The notes below the pieces were generated by a model. The model was not told the DNA's origin, made no database searches, and saw only the letters and a program-made list of their open reading frames with translations. The position numbers were made by a program, and so were the translations under genes. DNA of 64,000 nucleotides from Bacillota bacterium (GTDB lineage: Bacteria; Bacillota; Desulfotomaculia; Desulfotomaculales; VENG01), in assembly GCA_009711705.1 (NCBI GenBank), contig VENG01000017.1, positions 86,617 to 150,616 of the forward strand, written 5' to 3'. This document shows, piece after piece, positions 1 through 9,847 of the stretch (position 1 is the stretch's first letter; every line of letters begins with the position of its first letter).

Positions 1-1610
1 TCAACCGTTTCCACCTTGGCCGGATCAAGTTTATCCTTATTATCCTTGATGGTCTTTTCAGCCTGGTAAATCATACTATCAGCCTGATTGACCAATTCCA
101 CTTTCTCCTTGCGTTTTTGGTCTTCCTCTGCATTCTTTTCAGCATCCTTGACCAGGCGATCGATTTCATCGTCGCTGAGCCCGGTACCTCCTTGAATGGT
201 TATACTTTCCGCCTTACCCGTACCCTTATCCTTAGCTGACACATTGACAATGCCATTAGCATCTATATCAAAGGTAACCTCTATTTGTGGCACTCCCCGG
301 GGAGCGGGCGGAATACCGGTCAACTGGAACCTGTCCAGGGTTTTATTGTCCGCCGCCATAGGGCGCTCACCCTGCAGGACGTGAATTTCAACCGTCGTCT
401 GCCCGTCTGCGGCGGTGGAAAACACCTGACTCTTGGAAGTGGGTATAGTAGTATTGCGCTCAATTAGCTGGGTAGATACACCGCCCAGCGTTTCAATTCC
501 CAGAGACAAAGGTGTAACATCCAAAAGCAGTACATCCTTAACCTCTCCGGCCAATACACCGGCCTGAATGGCCGCTCCTATAGCTACACACTCATCAGGG
601 TTAATACCCTTATGAGGATCTTTACCCAGATACTTTTTGATTGCCTCTTGTACAGACGGTATACGGGTGGACCCACCAACCAACAATATTTTATTTATAT
701 CTTTAGGCTCAAATCCTGCATCTTTCATGGCCTGCCTGGTAGGAACCATTGTCTTTTCAATTAGATCCGACGTCAATTCATCAAATTTAGCTCTGGTTAA
801 ATTTACATCTAAATGTTTTGGCCCCTCAGCATCAGCGGTAATAAAGGGTAGGTTAACATTTGTGGTGGCAACTCCACTCAGCTCAACCTTGGCCTTTTCT
901 GCCGCTTCATTTACCCTTTGCATGGCCATGCGGTCTTTACTGAGGTCAACACCCGTATCCTTCTTAAATTCACTTACCAGGTAATCCATAACCCGCTGGT
1001 CAAAATCGTCACCGCCCAAGCGATTATTACCACTGGTGGCTTTAACTTCAAAAACACCTTCGCCTAATTCCAAGATAGATACATCGAAAGTACCTCCACC
1101 CAGGTCAAAAACCAGTATGGTCTGGTCATCTTGCTTGTCAAGCCCATAGGCCAGTGCGGCCGCGGTGGGCTCGTTGATAATCCTTGATACTTCCAGACCG
1201 GCAATTTTACCGGCATCCTTTGTGGCCTGGCGCTGGGAATCGGTAAAATAGGCAGGAACTGTGATCACTGCCTGCTCAACTTTTTCACCCAGGTAAGCTT
1301 CAGCATCGGTTTTCAGCTTCTGCAAAATCATGGCGGAAATTTCTTCCGGGGTATATGCTTTACCATCTATGTTCTCTTTATGTTTTGAGCCCATATGCCT
1401 TTTAATGGAATGTACAGTTTTTTCCGGATTACTAATAGCTTGACGTTTAGCCACCTGCCCTACCAGGCGTTCCCCCGTCTTGGAAAAACCGACAACAGAA
1501 GGAGTAGTACGTCCCCCTTCGGCATTTGGAATAACTGTAGGCTCGCCACCTTCCATAACTGCCATACATGAGTTGGTTGTTCCTAAATCAATTCCTATTA
1601 CTTTCCCCAT
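1..1610 (-). CDS. dnaK: Molecular chaperone DnaK (Hsp70), C-terminus outside window
   Basis: ATP-dependent Hsp70 that folds and protects cytosolic proteins with GrpE and DnaJ. The translation starts [15 protein letters not shown], the Hsp70 phosphate-1 signature. The ATPase domain (about residues 1-370) contains the phosphate-2 motif in [15 protein letters not shown] substrate-binding domain with the typical linker [15 protein letters not shown] follows. 536 codons are visible; a normal DnaK is about 610-640, so roughly the last 75-100 residues (lid) lie beyond the left edge. The ATG at 1610 has a good ribosome site (AGGAGGT). It is the last visible gene of hrcA-cpn-grpE-dnaK; dnaJ is expected further left. 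Confidence 0.98.
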   Translation of the reverse strand, partial: MGKVIGIDLGTTNSCMAVMEGGEPTVIPNAEGGRTTPSVVGFSKTGERLVGQVAKRQAISNPEKTVHSIKRHMGSKHKENIDGKAYTPEEISAMILQKLKTDAEAYLGEKVEQAVITVPAYFTDSQRQATKDAGKIAGLEVSRIINEPTAAALAYGLDKQDDQTILVFDLGGGTFDVSILELGEGVFEVKATSGNNRLGGDDFDQRVMDYLVSEFKKDTGVDLSKDRMAMQRVNEAAEKAKVELSGVATTNVNLPFITADAEGPKHLDVNLTRAKFDELTSDLIEKTMVPTRQAMKDAGFEPKDINKILLVGGSTRIPSVQEAIKKYLGKDPHKGINPDECVAIGAAIQAGVLAGEVKDVLLLDVTPLSLGIETLGGVSTQLIERNTTIPTSKSQVFSTAADGQTTVEIHVLQGERPMAADNKTLDRFQLTGIPPAPRGVPQIEVTFDIDANGIVNVSAKDKGTGKAESITIQGGTGLSDDEIDRLVKDAEKNAEEDQKRKEKVELVNQADSMIYQAEKTIKDNKDKLDPAKVETV

Positions 1611-1650
1611 TTGCTAGTACCTCCTTCTATAAAATCTTATAAATTTCTTT

Positions 1651-2241
1651 CTATGAGGAGCGGGCCACTTTTACCATGGCCGGCCTGATTATCTTATCTT
1701 TAAACATATAACCCCGCTGCATTTCCTCAATAACTGTATTATCCGGATACTCATCTGTTTCTTCCTGCATTACGGCCTCGTGTTTATTAGGATCAAATTC
1801 CTCACCTTTAGCGTCTATCACCTCCAGCCCCTCATTTTCCAGGACCTCATACAACTGGCGGTAAATCATCTGGATTCCTTCTAAAAACTTCTCTCCATCT
1901 CCCGGCGTGGCATCCAGTGCACGCCCAAAATTGTCCAGTACAGGCAAAAGCTCTGATATTAACGGTTCTGACGCGTACTTCCAGAACTCATCCTTTTCCT
2001 TTTGATTCCTTTTGCGAAAATTATCAAAATCAGCTTGCGCCCGAATAAGCCGGGTATAGTGTTCATTCGACTGGGCCTTTTCCCGGGCCAGTTCTTGTTT
2101 AAGCTTCTCTATTTCCTTCGCAGCGTCTTCTTCCTCCAGAAGAACCTCAGCCGTTTCCTCGCTGCAATCCGGTGCAGAGACGTTTTCTTCTGCCGGGCTT
2201 ACCTCTGGATTCCCCACCTTTTCAAACTGCTTCTCATCCAC
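1651..2241 (-). CDS. grpE: Nucleotide exchange factor GrpE
   Basis: GrpE releases ADP from DnaK. The protein has 196 residues, normal for the family. An acidic N-terminal tail (about residues 1-40) leads into a long coiled-coil helix (about 40-90, rich in E/K/Q), then the four-helix and beta-domain part with GEEFDPNKHEAVMQEE and the C-terminal signature around RGYMFKDKIIRPAMVKV. The start is GTG behind AGAGGTGAT. It lies between the chaperonin gene and dnaK in the CIRCE-controlled operon. Confidence 0.97.
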   Translation of the reverse strand: MDEKQFEKVGNPEVSPAEENVSAPDCSEETAEVLLEEEDAAKEIEKLKQELAREKAQSNEHYTRLIRAQADFDNFRKRNQKEKDEFWKYASEPLISELLPVLDNFGRALDATPGDGEKFLEGIQMIYRQLYEVLENEGLEVIDAKGEEFDPNKHEAVMQEETDEYPDNTVIEEMQRGYMFKDKIIRPAMVKVARSS

Positions 2242-2278
2242 TACACATCACCTCTTTGTAACAAATACAATTTTCTAT

Positions 2279-3856
2279 TTATTGGGGTATAATCTTATCG
2301 ACGTCAACCCTGGCACCTTCCTGTTCTTCCTTTTTCTTAATTATGGTATCTATGCGTAATATTGCCTCGGCGATTTCTCCTGCTGCCTTAAATGCATATG
2401 TTTTTACCGGAGCAGGATCAATGACCCCAAGCCGGTACATATCCGATACTGTTCCGCTGTCACAATCGATACCCAAAGAATCCAACCCGGCCTCCACCTG
2501 GGCAGCTGTAACGTCGCCCATTTTTTCCAGGGGGTTGAATCCGGCATTGGCTACAATTTGGGACATTGGTCTTTTAAGTGCCTCAATTACACAATCAACG
2601 CCAAATACCGTCATACCCTTGAGGCCGGCTTTCTCCCGTTCAATTTCACGGGCCACAGCCAGTTCCAGCGAACCACCACCAGGAACCACACCCCCTCGTA
2701 ATGATGCCTGTACGGCGGACGCAGCATCTCTGGCAATACGTTCCCTTTCACCTACCACTTCCGCGGTAGCGGCGCCTACCAACACAGTAGCCATAGGTTT
2801 CCCCTGACCGCCTGTTAACCAAACCTGTTTCAGCTTTTCATCATGGAATACCTTATCTGTACGGCCCAAAAAGCCGCATATATCGTTTATACTTCGTTTT
2901 AACGCAGTGCGTTTAATAATGCGGGCACCGGTATGTTCAGCTGCCCTGTGCAATTCCCTGTTGGAGACGCGCTCCACGACCATGATGCCGGCATCAGTTA
3001 AGATTTCTTCTGCCAAATCATGGACACTGCGGTCAACCAAAACCATGCTTACTCCGGCAGATGCCAGTTTTTGCAAATTTTGCTTAAAATGTTCCTTAAG
3101 CTCCAACGATAGGTTAAAACCTGCTTCCGTGGCCAAGGCCTCGGGCTCTATTTCCTCCGGTTCTAAGGCATCATCGATAACCAGAACACCGGCGTGGTTA
3201 AATTTTTTGGGCGTTTGGCGACTTACCGGTTCTTTATTTATAATTACACCGGAGAAGACCTTATTATCTGATCCCTCTTCAGCTACCACCGTGTCGGAAA
3301 ATTTAAAATTGGGATCCACAATTTTTTCTTTTCCCACCAGGCGTGCCGCCTCCACAACCAGATCTGCAATATCAAGGTAACCTCTCCCTGCCACCAAGGC
3401 CACTTGCTTTAATACCGGGTCATCCATATCATCTACAGGGCGCACCCGGGCTTGCATTAACCTTAGCCCATGCTGAAACCCAAACCTTAACCCTTCTATG
3501 ACGCGGGCAACCGGCACCCCTCTCGCTACCTGATCTACCCCCGTGGAAACCATAGTTCCGGCCATAATCGTGGCAGTGGTAGTTCCATCTCCGATTTCAT
3601 CCTGTTGAGCCCTGGCCACGTTGATTAGCATACGCGCAGCCGGGTGATTGGCCTCCATCAATGTGAGTATGGTTACACCGTCATTGGTAATCACCACATC
3701 ACCGTATCTGTCAACCAGCATAGTATCCAAGCCCTTAGGTCCCAGAGTACCCTCCACCGAGGAAGATATAGCCCGCACGGCATTGCTGTTTGTAATTAAA
3801 GCGGCCAGCTGCTCATCAACTTCTGACCCCTTATTGGCCTGCTGCTTTAGGCTCAA
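2279..3856 (-). CDS. Archaeal-like (group III) chaperonin, Cpn60/TCP-1 family
   Basis: 525-residue chaperonin subunit that resembles archaeal thermosome/TCP-1 proteins more than bacterial GroEL. It opens with SVEGTLGPKGLDTMLVD and NDGVTIL, has the nucleotide-binding GDGTTTATIMAG near residue 90, a central apical domain, and GGGSLELAVAREI near residue 400. The TTG start at 3856 has a strong SD (GAGGAGG, 8 nt). Its place between hrcA and grpE matches the bacterial group III chaperonins described from Carboxydothermus hydrogenoformans and a few other Firmicutes. It should form a double ring with a built-in lid and need no GroES; that is family knowledge, not visible here. Control by HrcA/CIRCE is inferred from operon position. 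Confidence 0.92.
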   Translation of the reverse strand: MSLKQQANKGSEVDEQLAALITNSNAVRAISSSVEGTLGPKGLDTMLVDRYGDVVITNDGVTILTLMEANHPAARMLINVARAQQDEIGDGTTTATIMAGTMVSTGVDQVARGVPVARVIEGLRFGFQHGLRLMQARVRPVDDMDDPVLKQVALVAGRGYLDIADLVVEAARLVGKEKIVDPNFKFSDTVVAEEGSDNKVFSGVIINKEPVSRQTPKKFNHAGVLVIDDALEPEEIEPEALATEAGFNLSLELKEHFKQNLQKLASAGVSMVLVDRSVHDLAEEILTDAGIMVVERVSNRELHRAAEHTGARIIKRTALKRSINDICGFLGRTDKVFHDEKLKQVWLTGGQGKPMATVLVGAATAEVVGERERIARDAASAVQASLRGGVVPGGGSLELAVAREIEREKAGLKGMTVFGVDCVIEALKRPMSQIVANAGFNPLEKMGDVTAAQVEAGLDSLGIDCDSGTVSDMYRLGVIDPAPVKTYAFKAAGEIAEAILRIDTIIKKKEEQEGARVDVDKIIPQ

Positions 3857-3869
3857 ATTAAAATCCTCC

Positions 3870-4916
3870 TCACCTGTTACGTCCCGTAATCAACCTGTGC
3901 ATTACAAGGGATAAATTTCGAGTCATGTGCTCTACAACAGTCACTACCCGGGTATAATCCATCCGGGTCGGGCCAAGCACCCCTATAGATCCCATGGGTT
4001 CATCCCCCAGGCCGTAGGTCCCGATAACCAAACTGCATTCCTGCATCTGCTCATTGCTCAACTCGCCGCCGATCCGCACCGTAATGCCGCCGGCATCAAA
4101 GACTTCGGACATCAACTTATGCAAGAGCTTTTCCTGTTCTAAAAGGCTTAGCAGCGTTTTAACCTTTTCCACATTATGAAATTCGGGCTGGTTAAGGATA
4201 TTAAATACCCCTCCCAGGTAAATCTTATCCTCTGCTTCCAGCGTTAAACCTTCATTGATAAGGTCCATAGCTTTATTTAAAATTTGTTTCTGTTTGGCTA
4301 GTTCAAAATAAATTTCTTTCATTAACGTAAGCCGTATATCTTCCATAGCCCGGCCTTGCAATTTACGGTTCAATACGCCGGATATTGTTTCTAAATCTCC
4401 TGCGGTGATACTTTCCGGGATGTCTATTATGCGGTGGTGAACAGCACCGGTTTCGGTTACTACTACCACCATGGCCTGCCCTTCACTCATCTGTATGAGC
4501 TGGATATGTTTAAAAGCTGTTCTGCCCCTCTGAGCGGTCATAACCACCGCGGCATAGTTGGTCAGCTGGGATAACATATCACCGGTTCCCTGAATGACAT
4601 GGCCTACATCTTTCAGCTTACTTTCATAACCATTTTTAATGATATCCTCTTCGTCCTTGGTAAGCTCTCCACGCTGCATTAAATTATCGACATAATAGCG
4701 ATAGCCCAAGTCCGAAGGAATACGACCGGCAGAAGTATGAGGCTGTTCTATTAAACCCATTTCCTCCAGGTCTGCCATTTCATTTCTAATTGTAGCAGGG
4801 CTAACCCCTAATTTATATTTGCGGGCTATAGTTCTGGAACCAACCGGCTCGGCGGTAGCAATAAAGTCCTGAATAATGGCCATTAAAACTTGCTGTTTGC
4901 GACCATCCATTTTCAT
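3870..4916 (-). CDS. hrcA: Heat-inducible transcription repressor HrcA
   Basis: HrcA binds CIRCE and represses heat-shock operons, with activity tuned by chaperonin availability. The N-terminal winged helix (about residues 1-80) reads DGRKQQVLMAIIQDFIATAE and ATIRNEMADLEEMGLIEQPH; a GAF-like and dimerisation region follows. I place the start at the ATG at 4916 (MKMDGRKQQ; AAGGGGG 9 nt upstream). The longer frame would begin at a GTG inside the CIRCE element and lacks a ribosome site. The product is 348 aa, usual for the family. First gene of the operon; the downstream chaperonin follows at 13 nt. Confidence 0.97.
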   Translation of the reverse strand: MKMDGRKQQVLMAIIQDFIATAEPVGSRTIARKYKLGVSPATIRNEMADLEEMGLIEQPHTSAGRIPSDLGYRYYVDNLMQRGELTKDEEDIIKNGYESKLKDVGHVIQGTGDMLSQLTNYAAVVMTAQRGRTAFKHIQLIQMSEGQAMVVVVTETGAVHHRIIDIPESITAGDLETISGVLNRKLQGRAMEDIRLTLMKEIYFELAKQKQILNKAMDLINEGLTLEAEDKIYLGGVFNILNQPEFHNVEKVKTLLSLLEQEKLLHKLMSEVFDAGGITVRIGGELSNEQMQECSLVIGTYGLGDEPMGSIGVLGPTRMDYTRVVTVVEHMTRNLSLVMHRLITGRNR

Positions 4917-4933
4917 CCCGCAATACCCCCTTG

Positions 4934-4960
4934 TTAGCACTCACACTACTTGAGTGCTAA
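4934..4960 (-). promoter_or_regulatory. CIRCE operator (HrcA binding site)
   Basis: Perfect inverted repeat TTAGCACTC-N9-GAGTGCTAA, identical to the CIRCE consensus, about 12 bp downstream of the predicted -10 box and 17 bp before the hrcA start. It implies autoregulated, heat-inducible expression of hrcA-cpn-grpE-dnaK. Confidence 0.97.
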
Positions 4961-4971
4961 ACCTTAAATAA

Positions 4972-5000
4972 AACATAGCACCGGAACTAACTTTTGTCAA
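4972..5000 (-). promoter_or_regulatory. SigA-type promoter of the hrcA operon
   Basis: On the minus strand TTGACA (4995-5000), a 17-bp spacer, and TATGTT (4972-4977) precede the CIRCE element, which would cover the transcription start region. Confidence 0.88.
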
Positions 5001-5038
5001 GCAATTACAGCCAGTAAGAAGCACCTCTTTTCCATAGT

Positions 5039-6178
5039 TTAAGGCAAAAATTCTATAAAGACCCTGTTCGCAACGGGCAATCCGCGCCGGGTGAGTCTTA
5101 GGTAACCACCGGCACTTTCTACTAACCCCATATCTGTGAGCTTTTGCAATGGCCCGGGATAAACTTCATCAATGGCACACCCAAAGCGCCTCTTAAAACA
5201 ATCTAAACTTAATCCTTTCAGTAAACGAAGTCCTAGAAAAACTGTTTCCGCCATTTCCGTTACAGTATCGATTTTTTCCTGATTAGCCACAGGCAGGCAT
5301 TCCGCATCAAGGGCGTCCTTGTAAGCGGATATTTGCACCTCATTAGCATAGCGGCAACCATTTATAAAAGAATGTGCCGCAGGGCCGATACCTAGGTATT
5401 CTTGGTTATGCCAGTACATCAAATTATGTCTGCACTGCCTTCCAGGAGTGGCAAAGTTTGAAATCTCATAGTGGTCTAAACCATAGTTGGTAAGAAAGTC
5501 TCCGGTTTGCAAAAACATTTTCAGCTCTTCTTCTTCGCTGCAAGGAGCGAGCGATCCACTTTGGACATCTTCATACAGAGGCGTTCCTGCTTCCAACTGA
5601 AGACCGTAAGCGGAAACATGATCCGGTTCAAGAGCAATAATATTCTTAAGGGTTTCCATCCAGTCCAGGGTGGATTGCCCCGGCAGGCCTGATATTAAAT
5701 CAACACCTATATTATGCAGTCCTGCTTCTCTGGCCATAAGAAATGTCTCCTTGGCCTGTCTAAAGGAGTGAATTCGCCCCAGCAATCTGAGTTCATCTTC
5801 GCGGCAGGACTGCACTCCCAGGCTTAATCTGTTAACTCCCGCCGCTTGGACCGATGCCAGAAGGTGTGGACTGACTGTGCCCGGATTTGCCTCCATAGTT
5901 ACTTCGGCACCGATAGAAACATTAAAATATTTAAAGCTATCATGTATAATTTTTCCCAAACTGGCAGCAGCTAAACAAGTGGGCGTACCACCGCCAATAT
6001 ACACAGTTGAAATCTTCCGGTTCTGAAAAATAGGTGATTGAGAGTACAATTTCATTTCCTGCTCCAATCCTGCCAGATATGATTCTACCTTCTTTTCGTG
6101 GTACGGATAGGAAATAAAATCGCAATAATTACACTTTTTTACGCAAAAAGGCACATGAACATATAATCCTGTTTCCAA
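5039..6178 (-). CDS. hemW: Radical SAM heme chaperone HemW
   Basis: HemW family (HemN-like) radical SAM protein, which binds heme and delivers it to respiratory proteins rather than oxidising coproporphyrinogen. The CxxxCxxC cluster motif is at the N-terminus (HVPFCVKKCNYCDF). Downstream are VYIGGGTPT, the GVQS segment (SLGVQSCREDELRLLGR) and a C-terminal HemN-type domain. I prefer the TTG at 6178 (METGLYVHVPF; GGGAGG 7 nt upstream) to the longer frame from 6208. About 379 aa, usual size. Sits between lepA and hrcA as in Bacillus. Confidence 0.93.
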   Translation of the reverse strand: METGLYVHVPFCVKKCNYCDFISYPYHEKKVESYLAGLEQEMKLYSQSPIFQNRKISTVYIGGGTPTCLAAASLGKIIHDSFKYFNVSIGAEVTMEANPGTVSPHLLASVQAAGVNRLSLGVQSCREDELRLLGRIHSFRQAKETFLMAREAGLHNIGVDLISGLPGQSTLDWMETLKNIIALEPDHVSAYGLQLEAGTPLYEDVQSGSLAPCSEEEELKMFLQTGDFLTNYGLDHYEISNFATPGRQCRHNLMYWHNQEYLGIGPAAHSFINGCRYANEVQISAYKDALDAECLPVANQEKIDTVTEMAETVFLGLRLLKGLSLDCFKRRFGCAIDEVYPGPLQKLTDMGLVESAGGYLRLTRRGLPVANRVFIEFLP

Positions 6179-6212
6179 TATCCATCCTCCCATACAATTG
6201 CCGGGCAATTAA

Positions 6213-6240
6213 AACAACCACTGCTTTAGCAATGGTTGTT
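6213..6240. repeat. Imperfect inverted repeat downstream of lepA
   Basis: AACAACCACTGC-TTTA-GCAATGGTTGTT can form a 12-bp stem with one mismatch. It lies after the lepA stop and just before hemW; the T-tract is weak (TTGTTTT on the minus strand). Possibly a terminator or RNA-stabilising hairpin. Confidence 0.5.
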
Positions 6241-6262
6241 AGGTGCTAAGGTGGTTTTTCTT

Positions 6263-6318
6263 ATCCTGGCTCTTGCGCCCGCTCATTCATTTCATTCGCT
6301 CTGCGCAAGAGCCAGGAT
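6263..6318. repeat. Long perfect inverted repeat (16-bp arms)
   Basis: Arms at 6263-6278 (ATCCTGGCTCTTGCGC) and 6303-6318 are exact reverse complements separated by 24 nt. It lies in the lepA-hemW gap. There is no T-run, so it looks more like a REP/MITE-type insertion than a simple terminator. Confidence 0.8.
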
Positions 6319-6375
6319 GTTATCTGTCTACTACGGCTATTACTAGCAATATCGTTTTATTATCCATTAAACATA

Positions 6376-8181
6376 CTATTCTTCTACTCCTAACACAGCC
6401 ATAAAAGCCTCTTGAGGGATTTCCACGTTTCCCACCTGCTTCATTCGCTTCTTGCCTTCCTTTTGCTTTTCCAGTAGTTTGCGCTTGCGGGTAACATCCC
6501 CCCCGTAGCACTTGGCCAGAACATCCTTGCGCCGTGCCTTGATGGTTTCTCTGGCAATTATTTTATTCCCGATGGCCGCCTGCAAGGGTATATCGAACAT
6601 CTGCCTGGGGATTAATTTGCGCAATTTCTCCACCAGTGCCCTGCCGCGGTGGTAGGCCTTTTCCTGATGAACAATGGAAGAAAGAGCATCCATAGGCTCA
6701 CCGTTGACCAGCACATCCATCTTGGTCAGCTCTGACTCCTTGTACCCAATAACCTCATAATCCAGGGAAGCATAGCCACGGGTACGAGATTTTATCTGGT
6801 CAAAAAAGTCAAAAATTATTTCACTCAGGGGAAGGTCGTAAGTTATCAGAACACGGTTAACACCTAAATACTCCATGTTTTTAAATGTACCCCGCCGGTC
6901 CTGGCAGAGTTCCATCACCGGGCCCACAAAATCCTCCGGAACCATGGCTGTGGCCTTAACATACGGCTCTGTCATTTTTTCTATATTTCCTGCAGGAGGC
7001 ATATTGGTCGGGTTTTCAATGTGCAGCACGCTGCCATCCGTTGTATGCACCTCATATACAACACTGGGGGCAGTGGTGATCAGGTTAATTCCGTACTCCC
7101 GTTCCAGGCGCTCTTGCATAATCTCCATGTGCAAAAGCCCCAGAAAACCGCACCTGAACCCAAAGCCCAGGGCCTCGGAGGTTTCAGGCTCGTACACCAA
7201 AGACGCGTCATTTAACTGCAGGCGATCAAGAGCATCCCGCAAATCCTCATAATCCCCTGTTTCCACGGGATATAATCCACAGTACACCATGGGCGTAGCC
7301 TTGCGATAACCCGGCAGAGGTTTATCACAAGGCCTTTGGGCCTCCGTAATGGTATCGCCCACCCGGGTATCCTTAACGATTTTCATGCTCGCCGCTACAA
7401 AACCAACTTCCCCGGCATATAACTCCTTTGTTTTGGTGGCTGCAGGGAGAAAGACCCCCAGCTCATTAACCTCAAACTCCTTGCCAGTCTGCATCATCTT
7501 AATCTTCATGCCGTTTTTGAGGGTTCCCTCGACTACCCGTATGTAGGCAATAACACCCTTATAGCTGTCGTAATGTGAATCAAAGATCAACGCCTTTAAA
7601 GGAGCGGTATCATCCCCTTTCGGAGGTGGTACCTTTTGCACAATTTGTTCCAGTATTTCTGCCACTCCGGTGCCCATTTTAGCCGACGCCATAATGGCAT
7701 CGGAACAGTCCAGCCCTATCACATCTTCTATTTCCTGTTTCACTCTCTCCGGTTCTGCCGCCGGCAGGTCTATTTTATTTATAACCGGGATTATCTCCAG
7801 GTCATGATCCAGCGCCAAATAAACATTAGCCAGGGTTTGAGCTTCAATACCTTGCGCGGCGTCCACTATCAACAGCGCTCCTTCACAGGCGGCAAGACTC
7901 CGGGACACTTCATAATTAAAGTCCACATGCCCTGGGGTATCAATCAAATTCAAAACATATTTACTACCGTCCTGGGCCCGGTAATCCAAGCGAACGGCCT
8001 GCATTTTTATCGTAATTCCACGTTCACGCTCCAGGTCCATTTTGTCTAACACCTGCTCGGACATTTCCCTTGCCGTGAGGGCCCCGGTATTTTCCAAAAG
8101 CCTGTCTGCCAATGTTGATTTTCCATGGTCTATATGGGCAATAATACAAAAGTTACGGATTCGCTCTTGTCTTCTTTCCAT
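6376..8181 (-). CDS. lepA: Elongation factor 4 (LepA)
   Basis: Ribosome-associated translational GTPase acting in initiation and back-translocation under stress. 601 aa, the exact family size. G-domain motifs: AHIDHGKST (P-loop, residue about 15), DTPGHVDF (G3), NKIDLP (G4). The LepA C-terminal domain ends with [19 protein letters not shown], the family hallmark. The ATG start lies behind a GGAGGGAC-type site. Neighbour order spoIIP-lepA-hemW is conserved in spore formers. Confidence 0.98.
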   Translation of the reverse strand: MERRQERIRNFCIIAHIDHGKSTLADRLLENTGALTAREMSEQVLDKMDLERERGITIKMQAVRLDYRAQDGSKYVLNLIDTPGHVDFNYEVSRSLAACEGALLIVDAAQGIEAQTLANVYLALDHDLEIIPVINKIDLPAAEPERVKQEIEDVIGLDCSDAIMASAKMGTGVAEILEQIVQKVPPPKGDDTAPLKALIFDSHYDSYKGVIAYIRVVEGTLKNGMKIKMMQTGKEFEVNELGVFLPAATKTKELYAGEVGFVAASMKIVKDTRVGDTITEAQRPCDKPLPGYRKATPMVYCGLYPVETGDYEDLRDALDRLQLNDASLVYEPETSEALGFGFRCGFLGLLHMEIMQERLEREYGINLITTAPSVVYEVHTTDGSVLHIENPTNMPPAGNIEKMTEPYVKATAMVPEDFVGPVMELCQDRRGTFKNMEYLGVNRVLITYDLPLSEIIFDFFDQIKSRTRGYASLDYEVIGYKESELTKMDVLVNGEPMDALSSIVHQEKAYHRGRALVEKLRKLIPRQMFDIPLQAAIGNKIIARETIKARRKDVLAKCYGGDVTRKRKLLEKQKEGKKRMKQVGNVEIPQEAFMAVLGVEE

Positions 8182-8271
8182 CTTGGTCCCTCCTAAATCC
8201 GGCTCAACTCACCATATTATAACACCAAGGACCAAAGTACGGAAGTTGGATTTAGAAGTGAGATTCGGAAG

Positions 8272-8595
8272 TTATAAAAGGTTATTTTGACTTTGTTTTT
8301 TTAATTCATTGTATTCTTCAAACAGCTGTTCGCAAATATCACCGGCTAATTCTTTTATCCCGGCCAATTTTACCACCATTTGCTCTTTGGCAGCATCAAC
8401 GGCAGGCTGAGACAAATTAAGTTCCTCGCCCATGAAACCCAATTCTCCACTTTCCCCTTCTATCGACATTATTTGAAGAGGCCTTGGGGGATTGACCAGG
8501 GTGTTATAATTGATCACCGTAGTTTGCACACCGTAGCTCAAGAGGCCCAGAAAAACTCCCAAGCTAATTACTATAGCCATCCTGGTTGTGATCAT
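8272..8595 (-). CDS. Small single-pass membrane protein between spoIIP and lepA (YqxA position)
   Basis: 107 aa from ATG 8595 (GGAGGGGAG 6 nt upstream); a longer reading from 8637 has no support. One N-terminal membrane helix (about residues 5-25, AIVISLGVFLGLLSYGVQTT) is followed by a polar, partly helical domain ending KKQSQNNLL. I recognise no catalytic motif. Its place equals that of Bacillus yqxA (DUF3679), also a small membrane protein between spoIIP and lepA, so orthology is plausible by synteny, and a sporulation role is only inferred. Confidence 0.7.
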   Translation of the reverse strand: MITTRMAIVISLGVFLGLLSYGVQTTVINYNTLVNPPRPLQIMSIEGESGELGFMGEELNLSQPAVDAAKEQMVVKLAGIKELAGDICEQLFEEYNELKKQSQNNLL

Positions 8596-8642
8596 TGTAT
8601 ACTCCCCTCCTACTCCCAAGCATTTCCTTTTATCCACTGCCT

Positions 8643-9740
8643 TTATTCGCTCTGCTTATTTTCATAGATTTCTCGGATTAACGGTCCCAGTACTTTCCCT
8701 AATAGCCTTGCTGACTGCACTGCTTCTTCTGTGGAGTTACTGACACTGCCTATTTCCAGCAAAAGAGCCCGGGGGTGCAAAAACTGGTTATAGCGCCCGT
8801 CTTTAACCATCACTCCCAAACACAAGCCCGGATATTGCTTGTTTATTTCTGAGGCTAACTTTTTAGCAAACTGGTAATTGTTTTGCCATCCCGGAAACTC
8901 GGCCCTGGCATCAGAGCCCACTATTATTAATATGGGAGCTAAAATTTCTCCGTCAATATTAACTATACTTTCCTCACGGGACTTACCTGCATCCCTGTGC
9001 ACATCAAATGCCGCAACAATTTGTGAGTTTTCCGCCAATAGCTTTTCCAGCACTGCTTTGGACTTAGCATAAGAATACTGGTAAACATCGTCATTAATGG
9101 CATCGGAACGCGCTACACGAATACCTAATTTTTTTTCCAGCTCTTCTTCAAGGGCGGCGGCAGCCTGGACCACACCACCTTTTTTTCCCTGTAATCGATC
9201 CATGCCATCAGTAAGTGCATATGTTTCACCGGTATGAGTATTATAGACGGCCATCAGGCATTCTTCCGACAATGTCGGTACCTGGGCTTGCCGGGGCTCC
9301 TCAGGCTCGGGAGAAGGAGGATTCGGTAGGACAGGTGCCGCTTTCATTACCGGAACAGCAGAAGATTCTACTTCCACCGGCACCGGCAGTTCTTTTTCCA
9401 GTAAAGCTATAGGACTTTGCCTGTCCAACCTAAAAACGCGCGAGAGACGCAAAACCAGGATGTCAGCCAATTGAATACTTGATTGGTTATTCGATTCATC
9501 ATTTAATTCTATCGAAACAGGCAAAAGGGGCATTGCTGAACACATCAAGTTGAGGGCGTTTTCCCCTTTTTGTCCTAAAATGAGCAATGGGAATTTGGGG
9601 ATAGCCTGCTGGATATTGATTAGCTTTAACAGGCCGATCCCTGTGGAAAACATTAAAAAAACAATCAGACATATGATTAAGCCCTTTCCACGACTCCGAC
9701 CCGGGAGACGCCTGCGGTAATAATACGAAGCGGGATACAT
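8643..9740 (-). CDS. spoIIP: Stage II sporulation protein P, peptidoglycan hydrolase
   Basis: SpoIIP, with SpoIID and SpoIIM, degrades septal peptidoglycan during engulfment; it has amidase and endopeptidase activity. 365 aa. One transmembrane anchor (about residues 20-42, LIICLIVFLMFSTGIGLLKL), a proline/glutamate-rich stalk (about 120-150), then the catalytic domain with YNTHTGETY, FDVHRDAG and the C-terminal LLLEIGSVSNSTEEA, where the conserved His and Glu residues fit the family. Start ATG at 9740 behind AAGGAGAG. Confidence 0.96.
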   Translation of the reverse strand: MYPASYYYRRRLPGRSRGKGLIICLIVFLMFSTGIGLLKLINIQQAIPKFPLLILGQKGENALNLMCSAMPLLPVSIELNDESNNQSSIQLADILVLRLSRVFRLDRQSPIALLEKELPVPVEVESSAVPVMKAAPVLPNPPSPEPEEPRQAQVPTLSEECLMAVYNTHTGETYALTDGMDRLQGKKGGVVQAAAALEEELEKKLGIRVARSDAINDDVYQYSYAKSKAVLEKLLAENSQIVAAFDVHRDAGKSREESIVNIDGEILAPILIIVGSDARAEFPGWQNNYQFAKKLASEINKQYPGLCLGVMVKDGRYNQFLHPRALLLEIGSVSNSTEEAVQSARLLGKVLGPLIREIYENKQSE

Positions 9741-9809
9741 ACCATCTCTCCTTACCCTTTACCAAGGTGTTTGTACATCCTATGCCCGCAGGGTTTTAAT
9801 TATGAAATT

Positions 9810-9845
9810 GCATTGCCCTGCCTTATAAATAAGGCAGGGCAATGC
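9810..9845 (-). terminator. Strong hairpin after the holin-family gene
   Basis: 16-bp perfect stem GCATTGCCCTGCCTTA with a 4-nt loop, 2 nt past the stop of the 9848-10189 gene and reading toward spoIIP. The sequence after it on the minus strand is A/T-rich (AATTTCATAATT) without a strict T-run. Confidence 0.7.
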
Positions 9846-9847
9846 AT

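Noticed and set aside
4917..4940. hrcA start at GTG 4940
   Set aside because: The codon is inside the CIRCE operator and lacks an SD; ATG 4916 has AAGGGGG at good distance.
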